Assembly: GCF_023330665.1 (NCBI RefSeq)
Contig: NZ_CP097127.1
Location: 1,302,001-1,366,000, forward strand
Source of the DNA: Conexibacter sp. S30A1
GTDB taxonomy: Bacteria; Actinomycetota; Thermoleophilia; Solirubrobacterales; Solirubrobacteraceae
Direction: 5' to 3'
DNA: 64,000 nucleotides
The position numbers were made by a program, and so were the translations under genes. The stretch's first letter is position 1, and every line of letters begins with the position of its first letter. This document shows positions 43,445 through 52,132 of this stretch, piece after piece. Under the pieces are notes generated by a model. That model was given only the letters and a program-made list of their open reading frames with translations. It was not told the DNA's origin and searched no databases.

Positions 43445-44137
43445 TCAGCGATGCCGCAGCGCGCGGGCGATCGGCTCTGGCAGCAGCGGGTCAGCGAGCG
43501 CCGCGCGCGCGTCAGCCGGGCGGTGGAGCGCGCGCTCGCTGCGCAACACCCCGGCTTGCAGATGCGCACGCGCCACGGCGTCGAGCACGTTCTGCAGCGC
43601 ATCGCGGCCCCGCCAGGCCTGCCCAGAAAGCGCAAACAGTCCAGGCAGCGGGCGCGCGAGCGCGATCAGATAGAAGCCACCGTCAAACGCGGGGCCGAGC
43701 ACGATGTCAGCGCCCGCGCGCAGGTCGCCGTGCACCGCCTGCGCGTGGTAGGGAAGCAGGCGTGGCAGGTCGGGCCACAGCACCAGCACCGGCCCAGGGC
43801 TGTGCGCGTGCACGCGAGCCACCGCGTCGGCGACACGCGCAGCGACACCCTCGCCGTTCTGGGGAAGCAGCATCACGTCACGACCGGTCAGGCGCTGGAG
43901 CTCACGACCGGCATCGGCTGGTTCGTGTGCAACGCCCAGCAGCCGTGGCGAGAGCGCCCGCGCCCAGGCGAGCGTCTGCAACAACAGCGCCGTCTGCAAC
44001 GCCAGGCAGCCATCCTGGCCGATCAGCGGCTCGAGCGCCTGGCGCACCTCGCCGCGCCGAGGGGTGCGTGCCATCACGAGCACGGCCAGGTCAGCCGCCC
44101 CGGCGGGCACTCTGCCGTGATCTCGCGTGAAGCTCAT
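43445..44137 (-). CDS. DUF2064-type nucleotidyl/glycosyltransferase-like protein
   Basis: A 230-residue Rossmann-like protein similar to DUF2064 (TIGR04282) enzymes, relatives of CofC and GT-A folds. Visible parts are LAVLVMARTPRRGEVRQAL, LLPQNGEGVAARVADAV, VLVLWPDLPRLLPYHAQ and ADIVLGPAFDGGFYLIAL, which align with the usual GDDPxL and DGGYYLIG motifs, with some key acids changed. The role is unknown. The start overlaps the phosphorylase gene end by 4 nt. Confidence 0.7.
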   Translation of the reverse strand: MSFTRDHGRVPAGAADLAVLVMARTPRRGEVRQALEPLIGQDGCLALQTALLLQTLAWARALSPRLLGVAHEPADAGRELQRLTGRDVMLLPQNGEGVAARVADAVARVHAHSPGPVLVLWPDLPRLLPYHAQAVHGDLRAGADIVLGPAFDGGFYLIALARPLPGLFALSGQAWRGRDALQNVLDAVARAHLQAGVLRSERALHRPADARAALADPLLPEPIARALRHR

Positions 44138-44955
44138 CGCTGCGGGTCTGCCGGGGCGAAGCGGACGACGCTGCCGGCCGCCGCAAGCGTCCCCTGCGCC
44201 GCGGCGATCAGCGGCAGCGCTCGCATCAGCAGCTCGGCGAAGACCTCGCTCGAGCGTCCGACGAGCTCAAACAGCGTGGTGACCGGTGTCGGCTGGCCAG
44301 GCACCACGTCGTTGGCGTGGTCGGTTATGAACCCAACCAGCGCAAAGGGCAGCTCCAGTTCGCCGCTCAAGACCGTTTCGGGACCGCCCGTCTGGCTGAC
44401 GGCGCAGACCCCGCAGGCCGAAAGCGCAGCGATCTCCGCGGGGGTGTTGAAGCGCGGGCCGTCGACATGGCCGTAGATCCCGCCGGTCTGGAACGAGATC
44501 TCAGCTTCCAGCGCAGCCTGGGTCAGCGCGGAGACCAGCGCCGCGCTGTAAGGGCCGCCGTGCAGCACCCAGTGGCCGCGCTGCGGATCGCCGACCTGAT
44601 CAAAGTACGTGCACAGCGAGCCGTCTGGAAGGCGGTTGGAAATGAAATGCAGGTCGTCGAAGATCACCAGCGAACCGAGCTCGAGGTCCGGGTCAACCGC
44701 GCCGCACGCGGTCAGGCCAAGCACGCATTCTGCGCCGCGTTCGCGCAGTGCCCAGACGTTGGCGCGATGGTTGACGAGGTTGGACAGCCGCTCGTGACCG
44801 TTGCCATGACGCGAGAGATGAACCACGTCCACCCCGTGCAGGTTGCCCTCGGTGACCCTCACCTCCCCGTAGGGAGTTTCCACAAGGACTTCGGTGGTAG
44901 CGGACAGCCCGCGCAGCGCATAGGTGCCCGAACCCGTGATGATCCCCACACGCAT
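44134..44955 (-). CDS. Purine nucleoside / methylthioadenosine phosphorylase
   Basis: Cleaves a purine nucleoside with phosphate in the salvage pathway. The 273 residues carry the MTAP/PNP family II pattern: VGIITGSGTYALRGL (phosphate loop), VHLSRHGNGHERLSNLVNHRANVWAL, GLTACGAVDPDLELGSLVIFDDL, GGIYGHVDGPRFNTPAEI and the base-site DHANDV. The Asp in ITDHANDV is the position that decides purine class; a 6-oxopurine or MTA-type substrate cannot be fixed by eye. The stop overlaps DUF2064 and the start overlaps the PucR gene end. Confidence 0.85.
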   Translation of the reverse strand: MRVGIITGSGTYALRGLSATTEVLVETPYGEVRVTEGNLHGVDVVHLSRHGNGHERLSNLVNHRANVWALRERGAECVLGLTACGAVDPDLELGSLVIFDDLHFISNRLPDGSLCTYFDQVGDPQRGHWVLHGGPYSAALVSALTQAALEAEISFQTGGIYGHVDGPRFNTPAEIAALSACGVCAVSQTGGPETVLSGELELPFALVGFITDHANDVVPGQPTPVTTLFELVGRSSEVFAELLMRALPLIAAAQGTLAAAGSVVRFAPADPQR

Positions 44956-46193
44956 CAGCGCGGCACCCTTCCACCCTCTGCGCCCGGCTCGGTGGCGGGC
45001 CCACGCGGCGCGGCGATCCCCAGCACGCGCATCGCCTTCAGACCCATCGAGAGCTTCTCGCGACCATCGGTGGACTGCACGTCAAGGCCCGTCAGCTCGC
45101 GCACTCGCTCAAACCGGTAGCGCACCGTGTGACGGTGGGTGATCAGCCGGGCAGCGGTCGCATTGACGCTGGCGTCGCACTCCAGAAAGGTCGCCAGGGT
45201 GCCAAGCAGATCGGTCTCATACTGCTCGTCGTAGGCGACCAGCGGCCGCACCGTCTCGTCGTAGAAGCGCCCGAGCTCGGCAGGGTCGCTCATATACGGC
45301 AGCAGCAGCTGATAGGTCCCCGTTGCCTCGAAGGCAAGCTCGACCTCCGGCTCCTCCGCGGCGACGTTGGCGGAGAGCAGCGCCTCGTTGGCTGCCCGCT
45401 GCAGCTCCAGCGGGTCCTCAACGCGGCGCGAACGACCGATCGCGAACTGGAAGCCTGCAAGCCCCGACTCGAGCTCCCGCAGGATCGCGGCCGACACACG
45501 CCTGCCAGCCTCCCCATCGGCGTCGGGAACCGCCACGATCACGGAGGCTGCATCACCGGCCAGCGGCGCCGCCAGCGCCCCTGGCGCCACCGACCGCGCG
45601 CCGCGGGCGGTGACCGCCAGCAGGCGCCGCCGCCAGTCGCCCTCGGTGGCCTGCCGTGGCCGCCCGCGCGCAACCAGCACCACAGCGCCGGCGGACAGGT
45701 CGGTGCCGAACTCCTTGCCCTGGGCGATCAGACTCTCGCGGTCGCCGCCCCAGCCGGCGATGACGGCGTGCATGAAATCCGTCGCCGCCTGCTCGCCGGC
45801 GCGCTCCGGCGCCCGCACGCGCTCGACCTCAGAGGCGATCAGCGTCCGCACCAGGCTGAGCATGGCGGGATCGAGCTCTGGCTCACGCGCCCGCATCCGC
45901 AGCTGCCCGACGATCGTGTCGGCGACCTTCAGGTCGAGTATCTGCACATCATCGCTGTCACGCATCAGCGAGCGTTCATCCGCCGGCGAGCGCGCGGCAA
46001 CGGCCAGGATCGAGCCGGAGCGGTCGACCAGGATCAGGCTCGCATCGAGCGCCCGGCCGGCCGCCCGCAGGATCTCCGGGAGCCCAGCGCCGGCCTGCAC
46101 GGCCTCGGTGATCGCCGCCAGCGCTGAGAGGTTCGGCCCACGGCTGGCGCCGGAGCTCACCGCGTCGCCATCAGCCGTGTGCGCCGACTCCAT
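44955..46193 (-). CDS. PucR-type helix-turn-helix regulator
   Basis: 412 residues. An N-terminal GAF-like sensor region (LSALAAITEAVQAGAGLPEIL...LILVDRSGSILAVAARS) is followed by a GGDEF-like or middle region and a C-terminal PucR HTH_30 domain: LLGTLATFLECDASVNATAARLITHRHTVRYRFERVRELTGLDV. PucR proteins control purine or amino-acid catabolism. ATG 46193 is chosen. The stop lies over the phosphorylase start, which suggests that it regulates or is co-regulated with purine salvage. Confidence 0.83.
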   Translation of the reverse strand: MESAHTADGDAVSSGASRGPNLSALAAITEAVQAGAGLPEILRAAGRALDASLILVDRSGSILAVAARSPADERSLMRDSDDVQILDLKVADTIVGQLRMRAREPELDPAMLSLVRTLIASEVERVRAPERAGEQAATDFMHAVIAGWGGDRESLIAQGKEFGTDLSAGAVVLVARGRPRQATEGDWRRRLLAVTARGARSVAPGALAAPLAGDAASVIVAVPDADGEAGRRVSAAILRELESGLAGFQFAIGRSRRVEDPLELQRAANEALLSANVAAEEPEVELAFEATGTYQLLLPYMSDPAELGRFYDETVRPLVAYDEQYETDLLGTLATFLECDASVNATAARLITHRHTVRYRFERVRELTGLDVQSTDGREKLSMGLKAMRVLGIAAPRGPATEPGAEGGRVPR

Positions 46194-46200
46194 GAGCGCG

Positions 46201-46422
46201 TCAGAAAACGCTCGGCCACTCGAGGACCAGCAGCGCACCAGCCAGCACGCCGATCCCGACGAACGCCGCCAGCACATACCCGGATAGCACCACGACAGCA
46301 ACACGCTCCCAGGCCCGCCGGTGGCTCTGCAGCGCCGGGGCGACAAACAGCATGATGAACGCGATCAGCGCGATCAGGCCACAGCCGCCGCCCACCAGAT
46401 ATGTGATGTTGGTGTTGCTCAA
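46201..46422 (-). CDS. Small two-helix membrane protein
   Basis: 73 residues from TTG 46422. Two hydrophobic helices (YLVGGGCGLIALIAFIMLFVA and VAVVVLSGYVLAAFVGIGVLAGALLV) are separated by a basic loop (LQSHRRAWER), predicting a cytoplasmic loop. The family is not recognised. The start overlaps the ispE stop by 4 nt, and the PucR gene begins 7 nt later, so the protein is embedded in the housekeeping operon. Confidence 0.65.
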   Translation of the reverse strand: MSNTNITYLVGGGCGLIALIAFIMLFVAPALQSHRRAWERVAVVVLSGYVLAAFVGIGVLAGALLVLEWPSVF

Positions 46423-47330
46423 TCGACGCTCGTCTCTACTCCAGCACAGGTTAACGATGCGGCGGCAAACCTGGCATCCACCGGCACCGCCGTGGTCGCA
46501 GCCGGGTGGCGTCGCTTGAGCAGGTTGGCCGCAGCACCAGCCCGCTCGGCCGCCGACGCGCCCCACCACAGGCCAACGACAGTGGGGCCCGAGCCCGACA
46601 CAAACGACGCCTCGGCGCCCGTCGCGCGGACCGCTTCGAGCGCCTCCCCGCACCAGCCGCGAAGTGACACCGCGGCAGCCTGCAGATCGTTGCCCAAAAG
46701 CTCCATCGGGATGCGCGTGCGCGCAGCCAGAACCGCCGCCAGCGCCCGGTGGCGCGCTTCGAGCTCGGCGTCTGAGCGCACCAGTCCGAGCCGGTCAGCC
46801 TCGCGGAAGACCTCTGGGGTGGCCAGCGCGACCGGCGCGGGGACAACCACGTAGGCATGCTCAGGCAGTGGTTCAAAGCGCTCCACCAACTCACCCGCGC
46901 CGGCTCCGAGAGCGAGGCCCGGCAGCAGCTGCGCCGGCACGTCGGCGCCAAGTCCGGCGGCGATCTGCTCAACCTCCTCGGCGCGCCCGGGCACAAGCGC
47001 CATGGCCAGGCGCAGGGCCGCAGCGGCATCCGCCGAGCCGCCGGCCATACCTGCCGCCACCGGAACGCGCTTGGTGATCGTGAGCCTCACCGGCGGGCCA
47101 TCCCAGCCGCGCGCGCGCAGTGCCGCAAGCGCCCGGGCCGCCAGGTTCTCGCCGCTGACCCCAGGACAGACGACGACGTCCTCACCGCTTTCCATGACGT
47201 CGAGCTCCACGGTGTCTGCCAGCGACAGCGACTCAAACACCGTCACCAGCCGGTGGCGGCCGTCGGCACGCACACCGCCGAGCGCCAGCCCGAGGTTCAC
47301 TTTCGCGGGCGCGAGCGCACGCAGCCTCAT
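46419..47330 (-). CDS. ispE: 4-diphosphocytidyl-2-C-methyl-D-erythritol kinase
   Basis: A GHMP kinase that phosphorylates CDP-ME in the MEP isoprenoid pathway. The 303 residues begin with APAKVNLGLALGGVRADGRH and have the ATP motif KRVPVAAGMAGGSADAAAALR, with the C-terminal VSGSGPTVVGLWWG. These are the three GHMP signatures. The start overlaps rsmA by 4 nt. The rsmA-ispE order is typical of actinobacteria. Confidence 0.94.
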   Translation of the reverse strand: MRLRALAPAKVNLGLALGGVRADGRHRLVTVFESLSLADTVELDVMESGEDVVVCPGVSGENLAARALAALRARGWDGPPVRLTITKRVPVAAGMAGGSADAAAALRLAMALVPGRAEEVEQIAAGLGADVPAQLLPGLALGAGAGELVERFEPLPEHAYVVVPAPVALATPEVFREADRLGLVRSDAELEARHRALAAVLAARTRIPMELLGNDLQAAAVSLRGWCGEALEAVRATGAEASFVSGSGPTVVGLWWGASAAERAGAAANLLKRRHPAATTAVPVDARFAAASLTCAGVETSVD

Positions 47331-48088
47331 GCGCCAAGCCTCCGCGCCAGCTCCACGAACTGCTCGGGCGCAAGCCGCTCCGCGCGCACGTCCGCGACCA
47401 AGCCCATCTGCTCAAGCTCTGCGCGGGCGTGCTCACGGATCCCCGGCCGGGCGAGGTCAAGCGACCGTGCAAGCGCCTTGCGCCGGTGGCGAAAGGCGTC
47501 CTGGACAAGCCTGCGCACCGCCGGGGTGGCCCGCTGGCCACCCCGGCGGACCAGCCCGAGCAGCACCGAGTCAACGTTGGGCACCGGCCGGAACACCTGT
47601 CGGGAGACGGGCCGCAGCACCCTGACCTCGCACTCGAGCTGAGCGAGCACGGACGGCACGCCGTAGGCCTGGCTACCGGGGGCGGCGGCGAAGCGCTCAC
47701 CGACCTCACGCTGCACCATCACCACCCAGCGTTCGACGCTCTCAAGCTCGCTGATGGTGCGCAGGATCACGGTCGCCGCCACACCGTAGGGCAGGTTGGC
47801 CACGACCTTGCTCGGCGCTGGCACAAGCGCGCGCAGATCGAGATCGAGCGCGTCGGCGATGTGGATCGATACATGCTCGTGTGCGGCCAACACACCGCGC
47901 AGGTTGGCCTCCAGGCTCGCGTCGAGCTCGACGACGTGCAGGTGGCCGACGCGCTGCGCCAGCCGCTGCGAGAGCAGGCCGGGCCCGCCCCCCACCTCGA
48001 GCACCACATCGCTGTCACGCAGCTCCGCCAGCCGCTCGATCACATCGAGCAGGTTGCGGTCAACGAGGAAGTTCTGACCCAGCCTCAC
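47327..48088 (-). CDS. rsmA: 16S rRNA dimethyladenosine methyltransferase
   Basis: Dimethylates two adenines in helix 45 of 16S rRNA (KsgA). The 253 residues start with RLGQNFLVDRNLLDVIERL, then the SAM site VVLEVGGGPGLLSQRLAQR, the catalytic motif ANLPYGVAATVI (NLPY) and the family's C-terminal helical domain. The GTG at 48088 overlaps the tatD stop (GTGA), which decides the start. The stop overlaps ispE. Confidence 0.94.
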   Translation of the reverse strand: MRLGQNFLVDRNLLDVIERLAELRDSDVVLEVGGGPGLLSQRLAQRVGHLHVVELDASLEANLRGVLAAHEHVSIHIADALDLDLRALVPAPSKVVANLPYGVAATVILRTISELESVERWVVMVQREVGERFAAAPGSQAYGVPSVLAQLECEVRVLRPVSRQVFRPVPNVDSVLLGLVRRGGQRATPAVRRLVQDAFRHRRKALARSLDLARPGIREHARAELEQMGLVADVRAERLAPEQFVELARRLGA

Positions 48089-48837
48089 CAAGAGAACGCG
48101 GCCGCGGCCGCGGCCTCCACCTCCCGCTCCAACTGCGCGTATGCGATCCGGCGTTCGAGCGCGATCGCGGCGGCAGTGTGCACCACGTTGGCAGGCACGT
48201 TGCGGCTGCCGCGCAGCGGCACCGGGGTCAGGTAGGGCGCGTCGGTCTCCACCAGCAGCCGGCCCGCGGGGACCGTCAGCATCGCGGTGCGCAACGCGGC
48301 GTTTGCGGGGTAGGTGATGTTGCCGGCAAAGGAGATGAACCAGTCCGGACGCTCGAGGCACTCCTCGATGCGCTCGGGCATCGAGAAACAGTGCAGGATC
48401 ACCTTCACCCCGTCGGCATGCTCGGCGAGGGTCGCCAGCGTGTCATCCGCCGCCTCGCGGGTATGGATCACGACCGGCTTTTGAAGCTCACGCGCGATCT
48501 CGATCTGTGCTCTGAAGGCGCGCTGCTGGTCGGAGTGCGGCGCGTGCTCGTGGTAGTAGTCAAGGCCGGTCTCACCGATCGCGACGCAGCGCGGGTGCCT
48601 GGCGAGCTGCGCGATCAACTCCAGGTCGGCCTCCTGGCAGCCGGCGGCCTCGTTGGGGTGAAGGCCGCAGGCGGCGTAGACCTCCGGGTGGCGTTCCGCG
48701 GCCGCGAGCGCGAGCCGGCAGCTCTCTGCATCGGTCCCGACCGTGACGATGCGGCTCACGCCGACGGCGGCCGCGGCCGCGACGAGCTCGGCCTCGGGCT
48801 GCTGGCAGCTTGCGAGGTGCGTGTGACTATCGATCAC
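48085..48837 (-). CDS. tatD: TatD-family metal-dependent DNase
   Basis: A TIM-barrel hydrolase of 250 residues with 3'-5' DNase activity in family members. Metal ligands are VIDSHTHL, AIGETGLDYYHEHAP (Glu), VVIHTREA (His), VILHCFS (His) and LVETDAPYL (Asp). The GTG at 48837 is used because it begins the conserved DSHTHL strand; it overlaps metG by 11 nt. The metG-tatD-rsmA-ispE order is widespread in Gram-positives. Confidence 0.93.
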   Translation of the reverse strand: MIDSHTHLASCQQPEAELVAAAAAVGVSRIVTVGTDAESCRLALAAAERHPEVYAACGLHPNEAAGCQEADLELIAQLARHPRCVAIGETGLDYYHEHAPHSDQQRAFRAQIEIARELQKPVVIHTREAADDTLATLAEHADGVKVILHCFSMPERIEECLERPDWFISFAGNITYPANAALRTAMLTVPAGRLLVETDAPYLTPVPLRGSRNVPANVVHTAAAIALERRIAYAQLEREVEAAAAAAFSW

Positions 48838-50287
48838 GCTTCGGGAACAGTGGCGGGATCGGCTCGATCGGCACCGCCTCAAGCGCTGAGCGCACGAGCG
48901 CACAGGTGGCGGGCATGTAGGGGGCAAGCTCCGCCGTGACCACGTCCAGTCCGTGATGCAGGGTCACCAGTGCCGTGTCCAGCTCACCCGACCGATCAGC
49001 GTCGCGCGCTAGCTCCCAGGGCTTGCGCTCCTCGACGTAGCGGTTGAGCCGGCGCACGCGCTGCCAGATCAGCTCCAGTGCGCCGCTCAGATCAACGGCG
49101 TCGAAGGCGGCTGCCACCTCGCCTGCAAGGCTCGCAAGCTCTGGATCGAGCGTGGCGTCGTGGCCGGCCTCGGGCAGCGCGCCGTCGCGGTAGCGGGCGA
49201 TCATCGCGAGCGTACGCGACACGAGGTTGCCGTACTCGTTGGCCAGCTCGGAGTCGTAGCGCACCGCGACCGCCTCCATGCCGACGTTGCCGTCGGCGCC
49301 GAAGGTCACGTCGCGGAAGAGGTAGAAGCGCAGCGCATCGACACCGAAGCGCTCAAGCACCTCGAACGGATCGAGCCCGTTGCCCAGCGACTTTGACATC
49401 TTGCGGCCGTCTGAGCCCTGCAGAAACCCGTGCACGAAGACGTGCTCGGGGATCTCGAGGTCCGCTGCCCAGAGCATCGCCGGCCAGTAGATCGTGTGGA
49501 ACTTGAGGATCTCCTTGCCGACCAGGTGCAGCTGCGCGGGCCAGTAGCGTGCGGTCAGGTCCTCACCCGGGCGAGCGTAGCCAAGCGCGGTGTAGTAGTT
49601 CAAAAGCGCGTCGAACCACACGTAGAAGACATGGCCCGGATCCCAGGGGACCTCCACCCCCCACTGAAGGCGCGCGCGGGAGAGCGAGATGTCCTGCAGC
49701 CCCTGGGCGATGAACGCCTGCGCCTCGTTGCGGGCGCGCGTCGGGCGTACGAAGTCCGGCTGCTCGGCGAACAGCCGCTCGAGCCGCTCCTGAAACGCGG
49801 ACAGGCGGAAGAACCAGTTCTCCTCACGTTCGCGCGTGAGCTCGATCTCATGGATCGGGCAGCGGTTGCCGGGGCCGATCTCGGCCTCGGTCTTGAAGTC
49901 GGCGCAGCGCGGGCAGTACCAGCCTTCGTAGATGCCCTTGTAGACGTGACCGTTGTCGTGGACGCGCTGGAGCACCTGCTGCACGCGCCGCTTGTGCTCA
50001 GGGTCGGTGGTGCGTATGAAGAAGTCGGGCTCAACTCCGATCGCCGGCAGCAGCGCCTTGAATTTGGCTGCGTTCAGGTCCGCCCACGCACGCGGCTCAA
50101 GACCCTGGGCGCGGGCCGCGTCGGCGACCGGCTCGCCGTGCTCGTCGGTCCCGGTGAGAAAGAACGTGTCGTCGCCGCGGCGCCGGTGGTGGCGGGCCAG
50201 GACGTCAGCGGCGATCGAGGTGTAGGCGTGGCCCAGGTGTGGCTGCGCGTTGACGTAGTAGATCGGGGTGGTGACGTAGAACGTCAT
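48827..50287 (-). CDS. metG: Methionyl-tRNA synthetase
   Basis: Charges tRNA-Met, including the initiator. A 486-residue type without the C-terminal dimer domain. The class I HIGH motif is PHLGHAYTS, the zinc site has CPRCADFKTEAEIGPGNRC, and the KMSKS loop is DGRKMSKSLGNGLDP. The anticodon region includes VRRLNRYVEERKPWELARD. TAGAGT lies 7 nt before ATG with no Shine-Dalgarno. It overlaps tatD by 11 nt. Confidence 0.95.
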   Translation of the reverse strand: MTFYVTTPIYYVNAQPHLGHAYTSIAADVLARHHRRRGDDTFFLTGTDEHGEPVADAARAQGLEPRAWADLNAAKFKALLPAIGVEPDFFIRTTDPEHKRRVQQVLQRVHDNGHVYKGIYEGWYCPRCADFKTEAEIGPGNRCPIHEIELTREREENWFFRLSAFQERLERLFAEQPDFVRPTRARNEAQAFIAQGLQDISLSRARLQWGVEVPWDPGHVFYVWFDALLNYYTALGYARPGEDLTARYWPAQLHLVGKEILKFHTIYWPAMLWAADLEIPEHVFVHGFLQGSDGRKMSKSLGNGLDPFEVLERFGVDALRFYLFRDVTFGADGNVGMEAVAVRYDSELANEYGNLVSRTLAMIARYRDGALPEAGHDATLDPELASLAGEVAAAFDAVDLSGALELIWQRVRRLNRYVEERKPWELARDADRSGELDTALVTLHHGLDVVTAELAPYMPATCALVRSALEAVPIEPIPPLFPKRDR

Positions 50288-50297
50288 GGCCCGGACT

Positions 50298-51110
50298 CTA
50301 GGCGGTCAGCGCCCGGTACAGCGCGTTGGCGCTGGTGCCGGTGAGCTCTGAGACGACGGCGGTCGCGGTCCGTGGCTTGGCGCCTGCGGCCACCAGCCGT
50401 CGTACGGCCAAAAGCGCGCGCTCGCTGTCAGCCTCGCTGGTCGCGGGGCCCGGCCCGACGACAAGCACCACCTCGCCGCGCGGCGGCTGCTGCGAGTAGC
50501 GGGCGGCCAGCTCGGCCGCGCTGCCACGCACGACCTCCTCGTGGATCTTGGTGAGCTCGCGACAGACGGCCACCGGTCGCTGCGGGTCGATCTCGGCCAA
50601 CACGGCGAGCGTCGCCGCGACTCGACGCGGGGATTCGAACGCCACCAGCGTCTCGCTGCCGGCAAAGGCGCTGGCAAGCTCCGCCCGCTTGCGTGGCAAA
50701 AAGCCGGCGAAGCGCCAGTGGTCTGCCGGCAGTGCGCTTGCGACCAGCGCCGCCAGCGCCGCCGACGGTCCCGGCAGCACCTCCACCGCAAGCCCCGCGG
50801 CGACGCAGCCGCGGACCAGCACGAAACCCGGGTCTGAGACCAGCGGCATGCCGGCGTCGGAGACCAGCGCGACGACCTCACCGGCGCGCATCCGCTTGAC
50901 CAGCTCGGCGGTCCGTGCACGCTCGTTCTGGTCGTGGTAGCTGAGCAGCCTGGCCGACACGCCGTAGCTCTTCAGCAGCGACCCGGTGCGACGCGTGTCC
51001 TCGCAGGCGATCACGTCCGCCTCGCGCAGCGCGGCCAGCACCCGCAGCGTGATGTCCTCAAGGTTGCCGATCGGTGTCGGGCAGACGATCAGCCGACCGG
51101 GTGGCTTCAC
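50298..51110 (-). CDS. rsmI: 16S rRNA C1402 2'-O-methyltransferase
   Basis: A SAM-dependent enzyme that methylates ribosomal cytidine 1402. The 270 residues show the RsmI pattern: GRLIVCPTPIGNLEDITLRVLAAL, EDTRRTGSLLKSYGV, LVSDAGMPLVSDPGFVLV and GEVVLVVGP. The C-terminal 50 residues resemble the family's extra domain. ATG 51110 overlaps the glucokinase stop by 4 nt. Confidence 0.93.
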   Translation of the reverse strand: MKPPGRLIVCPTPIGNLEDITLRVLAALREADVIACEDTRRTGSLLKSYGVSARLLSYHDQNERARTAELVKRMRAGEVVALVSDAGMPLVSDPGFVLVRGCVAAGLAVEVLPGPSAALAALVASALPADHWRFAGFLPRKRAELASAFAGSETLVAFESPRRVAATLAVLAEIDPQRPVAVCRELTKIHEEVVRGSAAELAARYSQQPPRGEVVLVVGPGPATSEADSERALLAVRRLVAAGAKPRTATAVVSELTGTSANALYRALTA

Positions 51111-52084
51111 AGCCGCACCTCTCTGGCCGCCAGCCCGTCGAGCGCCAGCACCGCGGCCCCGACCATGCCGGCCTCATGCGCGAAGGCGGCGGCCTCAACG
51201 CGCACGAGCTTGCATAGCGGCGGCAGCGCGCGCCGGGCGAGCTCAGCGCGAGCGGGCTCAAGCAGCATCTCGCCGGCCCCCATGACGCCGCCGCCGACCA
51301 CCACCAGCTGCGGGTTGAAGATGTTGACGATGTTGGCGATCGCCACGCCCACGCGCACACCGATCAGCTCGATCACCCCACGCGCCGCCCGGTCACCGTC
51401 GTAGGCTAGCTCGGTGACCAGCGGGCCGTCCAGCTCTCGCCCGTCGCGCAGCGCCCGGCCAAGCGCGGTGTCCGGCGCGGCGGCGGCCGCCGCACGCGCT
51501 TCGCGCGCGAGCGCGGTGCCGGAGGCAAGCGACTCGAAGCAGCCATGGTTGGGACAGTTGCCCTGGCAAGGGGGACCGTTCAGGTCTATGACCATGTGCC
51601 CAAGCTCGGCACCGGCGCCGATCGCGCCGCGGTAGAGCTCGCCACCGAGAATCAGACCACTGGAGATCCCGGAACCGAGGCCGATCAGGACCATGTGATC
51701 GCTGCCAACCCCGGCGCCCGCGCGGTGCTCGGCCAGGGCCGCGAGGTTACCGTCGTTGTCGACAAAGACGGGCAGGCCAAGGCGCTCGGACATCAGCGCG
51801 CCAAAGCGGACATCCTTGAGTGGCAGGTTGACGGCCATCAGCGAGGCAGCGCTACGCCTGTCGATCAGGGACGGGATCCCGAACCCGACCGCAGCAACCT
51901 CGCGTGGCGCCGTACTGACCAGCTCCGCCACCGCGCCCGCGACGGTGTCAAGCAGCGCCGCTGTGTCCTGGCCGCGCATCGAACGTTGCAGGCGCTTGAT
52001 GATCCTCAGGCGATCATCCACCAGACCGGCGGCCAGCTTGCTGCCGCCGATGTCAACGCCTATCACCAGTTGCTCAGTCGCCAC
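51107..52084 (-). CDS. glk: ROK-family glucokinase
   Basis: Phosphorylates glucose with ATP. The 325 residues include the phosphate loop LVIGVDIGGSKLAAGLVDD, the substrate region FVDNDGNLAALAEHRAG, the ROK metal motif CQGNCPNHGCFESLASG (the usual CxCGxxGCxE with one substitution) and GGGVMGAGEMLLEP. There is no N-terminal HTH, so it is a kinase and not a repressor. GTG 52084 is chosen; TATAGT lies 6 nt before it (52091-52096), suggesting a leaderless message. It overlaps rsmI by 4 nt. Confidence 0.88.
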   Translation of the reverse strand: MATEQLVIGVDIGGSKLAAGLVDDRLRIIKRLQRSMRGQDTAALLDTVAGAVAELVSTAPREVAAVGFGIPSLIDRRSAASLMAVNLPLKDVRFGALMSERLGLPVFVDNDGNLAALAEHRAGAGVGSDHMVLIGLGSGISSGLILGGELYRGAIGAGAELGHMVIDLNGPPCQGNCPNHGCFESLASGTALAREARAAAAAAPDTALGRALRDGRELDGPLVTELAYDGDRAARGVIELIGVRVGVAIANIVNIFNPQLVVVGGGVMGAGEMLLEPARAELARRALPPLCKLVRVEAAAFAHEAGMVGAAVLALDGLAAREVRL

Positions 52085-52132
52085 TCCGCCACTATAAGCA
52101 GCGTAATTCCCGAAGCGAATGCCGACCGTGCG

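Noticed and set aside
51545-52132. The 196-codon upstream extension of the LCP frame
   Set aside because: It runs antisense through glk and has no LCP-like features; ATG 52133 gives the normal Arg-rich head and membrane helix.
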